A stretch of DNA of 34,041 nucleotides from the NCBI GenBank assembly GCA_016782785.1, contig JADHXV010000005.1, positions 1-34,041 of the forward strand, written 5' to 3'. The translations under genes were made by a program, and so were the position numbers. This document shows, piece by piece, positions 17,749 through 26,650 of the stretch; position 1 is the stretch's first letter; each line of letters starts with the position of its first letter. The stretch comes from Planctomycetota bacterium. GTDB taxonomy: Bacteria > Planctomycetota > Phycisphaerae > FEN-1346. A model generated the notes under the pieces. That model had not been told where the DNA came from. It worked only from the letters and a program-made list of their open reading frames with translations, and did no database searches.

Positions 17749-17851
17749 CTTCCTCTCCCTCAATGGGAGAGGGATGGGGTGAGGGTGAAACGCCGCGAAG
17801 GAAGCCCACACCCCCCTCACCCTGCCCTCTCCCGCCAGGGGAGAGGGAAAC
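17749..17851. repeat. Palindromic CCTCTCCC...GGGAGAGG / GGTGAGGG...CCCTCACC intergenic repeat
   Basis: Two hairpins within a larger inverted arrangement between convergent genes. Confidence 0.65.
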
Positions 17852-17888
17852 CACGGTGGCGCCTGCGCCGCTGCCGTGCCACCCGCCG

Positions 17889-18452
17889 TCAATCCGACCC
17901 GCCGTGCGGCCGGAGCAACCCTTCGATCTGCTCCTGCAACTTGTCCGTCATGCCGCGGACATGCTCGATGTCCCACCAGGCCCGGAACGCCGGCGGCGTC
18001 ATCTGCGTCGGCAGCCCCGGCGGGACCTTCATCGGCAGGACCATCGGCCCGGCCCCGCTTGTGCCCTTGGGCGGCGCGAGCACCAGGTCGTACTGCGCGG
18101 GGTCCGTCGGCCGGTACGTGATGGTCCGGCCGGTGCGCGTGGCGGTCGGCAGGGCGGGCCAGTCGGGCGGGGCCGTCTCACGCATCTCGGCCACATCCTT
18201 CGGCAGCCGGCCACGCTGGGCGTAGAACCAGGCCACGTGGCGCGACAGGTCCGCCACCGCCTCGTCCTGCATCGCCTGGATGGCCTTAAAGGCGGGATCG
18301 GCGGGCGCGACCGTGCCCGTGCCGGGCGACCGCTCGGGCGATCGCTCGCACCCGCCAGTTAGGTACCACATGATCATATATAGGCTGGCCAGGACGGCCA
18401 TCGACGCCAGCACCGTCCAGCGTTTGCTCTGCCACGACCCGGGCTCAGCCAC
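17889..18452 (-). CDS. Hypothetical membrane-anchored protein
   Basis: N-terminal TM; no family recognised. Confidence 0.55.
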   Translation of the reverse strand: MAEPGSWQSKRWTVLASMAVLASLYMIMWYLTGGCERSPERSPGTGTVAPADPAFKAIQAMQDEAVADLSRHVAWFYAQRGRLPKDVAEMRETAPPDWPALPTATRTGRTITYRPTDPAQYDLVLAPPKGTSGAGPMVLPMKVPPGLPTQMTPPAFRAWWDIEHVRGMTDKLQEQIEGLLRPHGGSD

Positions 18453-18467
18453 GCGCGTCTCCTGCGT

Positions 18468-19844
18468 TCATTCGGGCGGCTGCTTGTCCGGCTGCTCGTC
18501 GCCGCTGCCTGCCTTGCGCAGCCGCCGGAACCGCTCCAGGCGCTCCTTCAACTGGGCCTCGCGGCCGTGATCGGTCGGCTCGTAGTAGGTCTTGTCGACG
18601 CCCAGGTACTCCTGCGGGGCCACGCCCTCGTCGTAATCGTGGGCATATTTGTATCCCTCGCCATGGCCGAAACGTTTGGCCCCGGGGTAGTTGGCGTCTC
18701 GCAGGTGCATCGGGACGGGCACGGTGCGGTTTTCGCGCACGTCCTCCATGGCCCGGTCGATGGCCAGGTACGCGGCATTCGACTTCGGGGCGCAGGCGAT
18801 GTACGTGACGGCCTCGGCCAGGGGGATGCGGGCCTCGGGCATGCCGACGTACTCGACCGCCTGCATCGCCGCCACCGCCACCATCAGGGCCGCCGGGTCG
18901 GCGTTGCCGACGTCCTCCGCCGCACAGATGACGACCCGCCGGGCGACGAACCGCGGGTCCTCGCCGGCCTCCAGCATGCGGGCCATCCAGTAGATGGCCG
19001 CGTCCGGGTCGCTGCCGCGCATGCTCTTGATGAGCGCGCTGGCCGCGTCGTAGTGCTCGTCGCCGGTGCCGTCGTAGACGATCGCCTTTTGCTGGATGCT
19101 CTCCTCGGCCACCGCGAGGTCGATGCGAATCGGGCCCGCGTCTTCGGGCGCGGCGTTCGGGTCCGGCACCTGCGAGAGGACGGCCACCTCGAGGGCCGCG
19201 AGGGCCCGCCGGGCGTCGCCGTCGCTCGTGGTGGCCCAGTGGTCGAGGGCCTCGTCGGCCACGCGGAGGTCGTACCGGCCAAGGCCGCGCTCCTCATCGG
19301 CCATCGCGCGGCGAAGGAGCGTGCGGATTTCGTCCTCGGCGAGCGGCTCGAACCGGAAGATCTGGCTCCGCGAGACGAGCGGGGCGTTCAGGGCGAAGAA
19401 CGGGTTCTCGGTCGTCGCCCCGATGAGGATGATGACCCCGTCCTCCACGTCCGGCAGCAGCACGTCCTGCTGGGCCCGGTTGAAGCGGTGGACCTCGTCC
19501 AGAAAGAGCACCGTGCGCCGGCCGGTCGTCAGGAGCCGGTCGCGTGCCCGCTCCAGGACCTCCCGCACCTCCTTGACGCCGACGAGGGCGGCGTTCATCG
19601 GCTCGAAGGCGGCGCTCAGGCGCCCCGCGATGACCTCCGCGAGGGTGGTCTTGCCGGTGCCGGGCGGGCCGAAAAGGATCGCCGACTGGAGGCGGTCGGC
19701 GTCGAGCATCCGCCTCAGCAGCCGGCCGGGGCCGAAGAAATGGGCCTGGCCGACGAACTCCTCCGGCGTCCTCGGCCGCATGCGGACCGCCAGCGGTGCC
19801 CGCTCGCGGAGGGCCCGCTTTTCGCTTTCGTTGAAAAGGCTCAT
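18468..19844 (-). CDS. rarA: Replication-associated recombination protein RarA/MgsA (AAA+ ATPase)
   Basis: RMRPRTPEEFVGQAHFFGPGRLLRRM, GPPGTGKTTLAEVI, FLDEVHRFNRAQQDVLLP, YKYAHDYDEG. Confidence 0.92.
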   Translation of the reverse strand: MSLFNESEKRALRERAPLAVRMRPRTPEEFVGQAHFFGPGRLLRRMLDADRLQSAILFGPPGTGKTTLAEVIAGRLSAAFEPMNAALVGVKEVREVLERARDRLLTTGRRTVLFLDEVHRFNRAQQDVLLPDVEDGVIILIGATTENPFFALNAPLVSRSQIFRFEPLAEDEIRTLLRRAMADEERGLGRYDLRVADEALDHWATTSDGDARRALAALEVAVLSQVPDPNAAPEDAGPIRIDLAVAEESIQQKAIVYDGTGDEHYDAASALIKSMRGSDPDAAIYWMARMLEAGEDPRFVARRVVICAAEDVGNADPAALMVAVAAMQAVEYVGMPEARIPLAEAVTYIACAPKSNAAYLAIDRAMEDVRENRTVPVPMHLRDANYPGAKRFGHGEGYKYAHDYDEGVAPQEYLGVDKTYYEPTDHGREAQLKERLERFRRLRKAGSGDEQPDKQPPE

Positions 19845-19954
19845 GCGGCGTGTATTATAGCAGGTTGCGTGCCGGCGTGTCACCCGGCGCCGGGGCGGAG
19901 GCGATGACCGGTCCTCGGGGGGTGAGACGAGCGGTGCGTGAAGGGGCGCGCCAA

Positions 19955-20044
19955 TCGGCCCCCGAAGGGGGCCCAAGAGAATAGCCCACGGCGTCAGCCG
20001 TGGGTCAGGAAGCGCCGCGAGAACCCGAGCCCCGGAGGGGCGCA
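19955..20044 (+). repeat. REP-like palindromic element, left of the RAYT gene
   Basis: CCCACGGCGTCAGCCGTGGG (19985-20004) plus GCCCCGGAGGGGC; near-copy at 20846-20937. Confidence 0.75.
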
Positions 20045-20049
20045 AGACC

Positions 20050-20502
20050 ATGTCCCATTCCTACGCCTCCCTCTTGACGCACGTGGTGTTCAGCACGAAG
20101 GACCGCGCGCCGCTGATTGCCGACGAATGCCGCGGGAGGTTTTTCCCGTATCTCGGCGGCATCGCCCGCGAACAGGGGGCCAAGGCCCTGACGATCGGCG
20201 GCACGGTCGACCACGTGCACCTGCTCCTGTCGCTGCCGCCCACGTGCTGCGTGGCGGACGCGCTTCGCGACCTCAAGGCGAATTCCTCGCGATGGATTCA
20301 CGAAACGTGGCCCGATCGCCGCGCGTTCGCCTGGCAGACGGGTTACGGGGCGTTCAGCGTCAGCGAATCGAACCGCGAAGGCGTTCTCCGGTACATCCGG
20401 GAGCAGGAGCGACACCACCGGCGGCTGACGTTTCAGGAGGAGTTCCTGGCGCTTCTGAAAAAGCACAAGATTGCATATGATGAGCGATATATCTGGGTGT
20501 AA
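20050..20502 (+). CDS. REP-associated tyrosine transposase (RAYT; IS200-like Y1)
   Basis: TKDRAPLI, HUH motif GGTVDHVHLLLSLP, Y1 region GYGAFSVSESN..VLRYIREQERHH; flanked by palindromic repeats. Confidence 0.85.
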   Translation: MSHSYASLLTHVVFSTKDRAPLIADECRGRFFPYLGGIAREQGAKALTIGGTVDHVHLLLSLPPTCCVADALRDLKANSSRWIHETWPDRRAFAWQTGYGAFSVSESNREGVLRYIREQERHHRRLTFQEEFLALLKKHKIAYDERYIWV

Positions 20503-20523
20503 CGCTCCGGCGTTTCTGCCGCC

Positions 20524-20813
20524 CCCTTCGGGGGCTTGGGGGTCTGGGGTGGGCCGCGGTTCCCACGGCTGACGCCGTGGGCTATTATCGGCCGCCCCTT
20601 CGGGGCGGATACGGCTCTGCCGTGCCCTTCGGGGGCTTGGGGGTCTGGGGTGGGCCGCGGTTCCCACGGCTGACGCCGTGGGCTATTATCGCCCGCCCCT
20701 TCGGGGCGGATACAGCTCTGCCGTGCCCTTCGGGGGCTTGGTGGTCTGGGGTGGGCCATGGTTCCCACGGCTGACGCCGTGGGCTATTATCGGCCGCCCC
20801 TTCGGGGCGGACA
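20524..20813 (-). repeat. Three tandem 101-bp-period REP-like units, inverted relative to the flanking copies
   Basis: CCCACGGCTGACGCCGTGGGCTATTAT starts at 20562, 20663 and 20764 (exact 101-bp period). Confidence 0.85.
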
Positions 20814-20845
20814 TGGCGACGGTCGGCCCCCGAAGTGAGCGACGG

Positions 20846-20937
20846 TCGGCCCCCCGAAGGGGGCCGGAGACAATAGCCCACGGCCCGAGCCGTGGGTCAG
20901 GATGCGCCGCCACGAACCCGAGCCCCGGAGGGGCGGT
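20846..20937 (+). repeat. REP-like palindromic element, right copy
   Basis: Near-identical to 19955-20044, including CCCGAGCCCCGGAGGGGCG. Confidence 0.75.
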
Positions 20938-21008
20938 AGACGGTGCCGGCGAAGCGAGGAGCGCGCGTATTCGGCCGTGGCGCCGTGGGCAACATGAAAT
21001 GTCCGCAC

Positions 21009-21107
21009 CCGGCCAACGACCGGCGGCGCGGCAACGCGAAGCGCCCGCATCCGGCCAACGGCCGGCGGCGCGGTAAAATGAAACGTCCGCACCCGGCCAA
21101 CGACCGG
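21009..21107. repeat. Three-copy 42-bp-period repeat carrying CCGGCCAACGRCCGG palindromes
   Basis: Palindromes at 21009-21023, 21051-21065 and 21093-21107. Confidence 0.75.
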
Positions 21108-21131
21108 CGAAAAACGGCGAAGGGGTCCACC

Positions 21132-21914
21132 ATGTCCGCTCGAAGGGCGAAACCGACGGCGACGCACGACCTGCCGCTGCCCGTGCGGCCGGCGTTCCGG
21201 CGGTCCTTTCTGGACTTCGAGCGCGGCATCCGGATGGGCGGCCTGGCGCCGAACGAGCGCATCACGCAAATTATCAAGATGCTTCTGAAGGACCGGCACG
21301 CCCAGGACTTCGTCATCGACAAGTGGGGCCGGGGGCGGTACTGGCAGTGGATCTGCTGGCTGCCGCGCGCCAACCGCGACGCCAAGCCGCGGTCCTCCGG
21401 CTACAACTTCTCGTGCGCGAAGTTCTTCGTGGCCCTCGACCGCGACCGGCGCGAGTTGCAGGCGGGTCTCCAGATTGAACGCGCCACCGTCCACCGGGGC
21501 AGGGGACCCGCGCGCGAGGTCACTCTGCGCGACGACTGGGACTATCATCGACTCATGGCGAATCTTCGCAGCGGCACGCCGCTGGCGAGGGAACTCAGGC
21601 GCCTGGCCGTCGACGAGGGGTTCACGGTGTACGTCGGCAACACGCCGGCCCGGCGGGCGACGTTCCGCGGACGGGGTTGGCGCGGACCGGCCGCCGTCCG
21701 GCGGGCCCTGGAGGCCGTGCCGGACGACGACTGGGGATGGTTCCAGGTCTATTACCCCACGCCGGAGAAGGAACTCGACCGGATGACCGGCGACGAGATC
21801 GTCGCGACCGTCCTGGCTGTGTTCGACGAGGTCACGCCGGCGATGAACCACGTGATGACCGAGCCGTGCCTGCGCACCCGCTCGCCGCGCGGGAGGAACG
21901 GAGAGACGCCATGA
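21132..21914 (+). CDS. Hypothetical protein
   Basis: Long ORF with codon bias; the upstream part of ORF 20943..21914 is the 42-bp repeat, so the ATG at 21132 is preferred. Confidence 0.6.
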   Translation: MSARRAKPTATHDLPLPVRPAFRRSFLDFERGIRMGGLAPNERITQIIKMLLKDRHAQDFVIDKWGRGRYWQWICWLPRANRDAKPRSSGYNFSCAKFFVALDRDRRELQAGLQIERATVHRGRGPAREVTLRDDWDYHRLMANLRSGTPLARELRRLAVDEGFTVYVGNTPARRATFRGRGWRGPAAVRRALEAVPDDDWGWFQVYYPTPEKELDRMTGDEIVATVLAVFDEVTPAMNHVMTEPCLRTRSPRGRNGETP

Positions 21915-22609
21915 CGACGCAGCCGTCACCGGTGCCCGGAAACGCCGCTGGCGCGAGGCCCGTGCCGCGGGGGCTCTACCGCGCGGCCGTCGCGGCCATC
22001 GTCGTCGCCACGCTGGCCGTCGCCTACCAGTTCTACGACATGGCGTGCCCGAACACGTTCGTGGGCGACATGTACGGCCTGATCGTGCTGGTGCGGCTGG
22101 TGCCGCTCGTGGCGTGCGGCGTCGTGCTGACGGCGGGCGGCGTGCTGGCGGTCGTCGGATGGACGCGGCGGCGGCGGGGACCGGTCATCGCGGGGGCCGT
22201 CATCGCCATCGCAGCCACGTTGCCGATCCTCGGCATGGCCGGTCACGTGGCCTGGGAGCGGCACCGGAACGCGGTGCGCGCCACGTACCCGGACCGCAGC
22301 GTGGAGGACCTCTTGCGCCTGGCCAACGAGGAACACGACCAGTTCGCCGTCGGCGCCCTGAGCACAAAGGGCGACCTGGCGGCCGTGCCGGGCCTTCGGG
22401 CGATGCTGCTGGACCCGGAGGCGCCAACGAATCTGCGCATCTGCGCCGCGCAAGCGATCGCGAACCTCGGCGGCCCGGAGGCCCGCGAGGCGCTCGAGAC
22501 GGCCCGCGACGGCGTGACCGACCCGGACGTGCAGCGGGCGGTCGGCTATGCCCTGGAGTCGCTCGACGCCATGGCCGGCGAAGCACCGGGGCCGGCCGGG
22601 TTGCCGTAA
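21911..22609 (+). CDS. Membrane protein with C-terminal HEAT-like repeat
   Basis: Three TM-like segments, then VPGLRAMLLDPEAPTNLRICAAQAIANLGGPEAREAL; ATGA overlap with the previous gene. Confidence 0.65.
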   Translation: MTTQPSPVPGNAAGARPVPRGLYRAAVAAIVVATLAVAYQFYDMACPNTFVGDMYGLIVLVRLVPLVACGVVLTAGGVLAVVGWTRRRRGPVIAGAVIAIAATLPILGMAGHVAWERHRNAVRATYPDRSVEDLLRLANEEHDQFAVGALSTKGDLAAVPGLRAMLLDPEAPTNLRICAAQAIANLGGPEAREALETARDGVTDPDVQRAVGYALESLDAMAGEAPGPAGLP

Positions 22610-22692
22610 GGCCTTTTCGTGGAGATTCCCGTCTGTGATGTCCGATTTATCCAGGGCCGGCCCACGAACGCGCCCCGACCGCGGGAACGCCC

Positions 22693-23580
<888 letters not shown>

Positions 23581-23670
23581 ATGACGAATGACGAAAGGCG
23601 CGCCGGCGCTTCGTCATTCCTCATTCGTCATTCTCTCGTCATTCGGAATTCGTCATTCCTCATTACCATG
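23581..23670. repeat. TGACGAAT/ATTCGTCA short-motif repeat between convergent genes
   Basis: AATGACGAATGACGAA ... TTCGTCATTCCTCATTCGTCATT can fold; several heptamer copies. Confidence 0.6.
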
Positions 23671-23681
23671 ACGCGCGATCT

Positions 23682-24986
23682 TCACTGAGCACTCGCCAGG
23701 TACTCCCGGATGGCCTTCCCCAGTGTCTCGAACGTCCACCGGCGTTTGGCGTCGTCGGTCTCCAGCAGCGTCACGCGGAACCCTTCGCGCTTGCAGCAGA
23801 AGCCGGTCAGCGGCACGACCACGATACCAGTCGAGGCCATCAGGTAGTAGACGAACCGCTGGTCGTTCGGCACGGCCTGGACGATGCGTTCGGTCATCTC
23901 ACGGACGCGAGCGTCGGCGATGGGCAGCGTCTGCCGGTCGTTCAGCACGCCTTCCTCGAAGAGGGCGGTCATGTAGAACGCGCCGCTGGGCATGTTGACG
24001 AGGACGCCGGGCAGCCCCTGGAGCGCCGCGTGGGCCTCGCGGGCCCGCCCCTCGAACATGACGGCCCGCCGGGCCAGGTGGTCGGGGTACCGCGGGTCGC
24101 CCATGATGCGCGGGACGGCCATCTGGGGGGCGGTGGTCGAGCACACCTCCAGCCGCTTCGATGCCACGAGCGAGTTGACGTACGTGTCGAACATCGGGTC
24201 GCGGTGCCGGTTGAGGACCTCGATCCATCCGCACCGCGCGCCGGGCCACGGCACCTCTTTCGAGACGCCGCGCATCACCAGGCCGCACACGTCGCCGATG
24301 ACCTCGGAGGTATGGAGCGTCTCATTTCCGTTGTAGACAATATGGGTGTAGATTTCATCGCAGATGACGAACAGGCCGAACTCGCGCGCGATCTCGACCA
24401 TCCCCTCGACCACCTCGCGCGGGTACACCGCGCCGGTCGGGTTGTCGGGGTTGATGAGGAGGATGCCCGCGATCGAATCGTTGTACTTGACCTTCAGGCG
24501 CAGGTCGTCCAGGTCGGGCATCCAGCCGTTGTACGGGTCCAGTTCGTACGTCAGGTGCTCGTAGCCGGAGTGGGCGGCCTCGGCGGAGGAGTGCGTGCTG
24601 TAGGCCGGCGTCGGGCCGATGACACGGGCCTCGCGCCTGAGGAAGCCGTACACCTTGGCCACCGCATCGCCGATGCCGTTGAAGAAGACGATGTCGTCGG
24701 GCGTGACGCGGGCCCCGCCGCGCTTGTTGACTTCGGCCGCCAGAAACTGGCGGGCCTCGGGCACGCCGGCCGTGTCGCAGTAGCCGAACGCCAGGTTCTC
24801 GTCGATGACCTGGTGGATGATAGCGCGGATCCACGGGGCGATCTGTTCGCCCTTCTGGACCGGGTCGCCGATGTTCTCGTACGTCATGTCGACGCCGAGG
24901 TCGCGGAACCGGTGCGCCACCTGGACAATCTCGCGGATGGCGTACGTCAGGCTCCCGGCCCCGGGGTGCACGATGTTGCGTCGCAT
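23682..24986 (-). CDS. PLP-dependent aminotransferase, class I/II
   Basis: YENIGDP, LLINPDNPTGAVYPREVV, CDEIYTHIVYNG, GVSKEVPWPGARCGW. Confidence 0.88.
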   Translation of the reverse strand: MRRNIVHPGAGSLTYAIREIVQVAHRFRDLGVDMTYENIGDPVQKGEQIAPWIRAIIHQVIDENLAFGYCDTAGVPEARQFLAAEVNKRGGARVTPDDIVFFNGIGDAVAKVYGFLRREARVIGPTPAYSTHSSAEAAHSGYEHLTYELDPYNGWMPDLDDLRLKVKYNDSIAGILLINPDNPTGAVYPREVVEGMVEIAREFGLFVICDEIYTHIVYNGNETLHTSEVIGDVCGLVMRGVSKEVPWPGARCGWIEVLNRHRDPMFDTYVNSLVASKRLEVCSTTAPQMAVPRIMGDPRYPDHLARRAVMFEGRAREAHAALQGLPGVLVNMPSGAFYMTALFEEGVLNDRQTLPIADARVREMTERIVQAVPNDQRFVYYLMASTGIVVVPLTGFCCKREGFRVTLLETDDAKRRWTFETLGKAIREYLASAQ

Positions 24987-25231
24987 GGCTCGTCCTGGCA
25001 CGATGACCGACCGTCCCTTTCTTGTCACGAGGCGAAGCACGTCGGGCGGTGAACGGCTCAGTATACACAGAGCCGGCCGAGTGTCCAGCCCCCGCGCGGC
25101 GGTCCGCACGGCGGCGTGGTGCGACTCGTAGCGGCGCGGCCATGCAGCGCCGGGCCGATCTCGAGCCCGCTGTGTAAGCAGCGGGGTACGTCCGATTTGC
25201 CGTGCGATGCTCCCGCGCCATTCCAACGTAC

Positions 25232-25251
25232 CCGCGACCTCACGGTCGCGG
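25232..25251. repeat. REP-like hairpin CCGCGACC-TCAC-GGTCGCGG
   Basis: 8-bp perfect stem; inverted partner at 26578-26597. Confidence 0.6.
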
Positions 25252-25368
25252 CTCGAACGGCGTGCCGCGCGGCCCGGGCGCCGGAATCGCTGGACACGCC
25301 GCGCCTCACCACCCACAATAGCCGCTGCGGGCCCACCGAGTGTGCCCGATCCATGAAAGGAGTATCCC

Positions 25369-26520
25369 ATGCCGCTCAGTCACCTGTCGCGCCGGCGTTT
25401 CCTGACGGGCGCTGCCGCCGGCGCCGCCTTGGCCGCCTCCGCCCCCGCGAGCCTGGCCGCTCGGGCCGCAGCACCCGCACCGCCCGCTCCGGCCTCTCCC
25501 GCCGCTCCCGCCGCCGCGCCGCCGCCTGGGGAGGCCGACGAGCGCGGCGCCCAGCGGCTCACCCTCGAGGCGCTTCGCCGGTGGGAATCGCTCGGCTACG
25601 GCATGTTCATCCACTTCGGCCTGAACACGTTCGTCGGCAAAGACATCCCCCGGACCGACCCGCCGGCGGCCGCGTACGCCCCCGACCGTCTCGACGTGGA
25701 CCAGTGGGTCTCCGTCGCCCGCGATGCCGGCATGAAGTACGCCGTCCTGACGGCCAAGCACACCACCGGCCACTGCCTCTGGCCCAGCGACCACACCGAC
25801 TACACGGTGGCCAACAGCCCCGTCAAGACCGACGTGGTCGGAGCGTTCGTCAAGGCGTGCCGGCGGGCGGGCCTCTTGCCGGGCCTGTACTACTGCTCGT
25901 GGGACGACCACCACATGTTCGGCGGCCAGACGCCGGCGGTCGTCAAGTGGTCGCCCATCATGAACCGGTTCCCGAAGCCCGGCGAGGCCCTCGCGCCGTT
26001 CACCTCGTCGCTGTACCAGTCGTTTCAGACGGCCCAACTGGAGGAACTCATCGCCCGCTACGGGCCGCTGGCCGAGATCTGGATCGACATCCCCGGCGTC
26101 CTCGGCCGCGGGTACCGGACGTTCCTGTATCAGCACTTGGCTGGCCTCCAGCCGGAGGCGGTCATCATGATGAACTCGGGCATCGGCTCGGGCGAGAAGT
26201 ACGACGTAGCCTACGCCTGGCCGTCCGACCTCATCGCCATCGAACGCCGCATGCCGCCCGAGACCGGCCACCGAACGTGGCGAACCATCGAGGGGCAACG
26301 CTACTATGTGCCGGGCGAGGTGTGCGACCCCATCAGCAGATACTGGTTCGGGATGGAGGGCGACGCCGCCCGGCCCGTCGACGCCTTGGCCGAACAGGTC
26401 ACGGCCTGCCGGCAGCGGGGCGTCAACGTCCTGCTGAACGTCCCGCCCGACAAGCACGGCCGGATCCCCGACGGGCACGTGCAGGCGCTGGCCCAGTTGC
26501 GCAAGCGCCTGAACCTGTGA
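25369..26520 (+). CDS. GH29-type alpha-L-fucosidase-like protein, Tat-exported
   Basis: Tat motif SRRRFLTG; LGYGMFIHFGLNTF, YAVLTAKHTTGHCLWPS, LPGLYYCSWDDHH, AEIWIDIPG. Confidence 0.8.
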   Translation: MPLSHLSRRRFLTGAAAGAALAASAPASLAARAAAPAPPAPASPAAPAAAPPPGEADERGAQRLTLEALRRWESLGYGMFIHFGLNTFVGKDIPRTDPPAAAYAPDRLDVDQWVSVARDAGMKYAVLTAKHTTGHCLWPSDHTDYTVANSPVKTDVVGAFVKACRRAGLLPGLYYCSWDDHHMFGGQTPAVVKWSPIMNRFPKPGEALAPFTSSLYQSFQTAQLEELIARYGPLAEIWIDIPGVLGRGYRTFLYQHLAGLQPEAVIMMNSGIGSGEKYDVAYAWPSDLIAIERRMPPETGHRTWRTIEGQRYYVPGEVCDPISRYWFGMEGDAARPVDALAEQVTACRQRGVNVLLNVPPDKHGRIPDGHVQALAQLRKRLNL

Positions 26521-26577
26521 CCGTGCGACGCGCGCCGCCGCCCGCGAGCGTTTTTCGAGCCGCGTGCGTTTTTCGAG

Positions 26578-26597
26578 CCGCGACCGGAAGGTCGCGG
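26578..26597. repeat. REP-like hairpin CCGCGACC-GGAA-GGTCGCGG
   Basis: Same stem as 25232-25251 with a different loop, in opposite orientation by flanks. Confidence 0.6.
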
Positions 26598-26650
26598 GGA
26601 CGACCGAACCTCGGCGTGCGCCCGGGGCGCACCGGCGAAAGGAGTTTCCG

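Noticed and set aside
20524-21107. Possible CRISPR array
   Set aside because: Units are 101 bp (and 42 bp) tandem repeats with near-identical content, no unique spacers and no cas genes.
20943-21131. Upstream extension of the 20943..21914 ORF as coding
   Set aside because: Consists largely of the 42-bp palindromic repeat; the ATG at 21132 is more plausible, though not proven.
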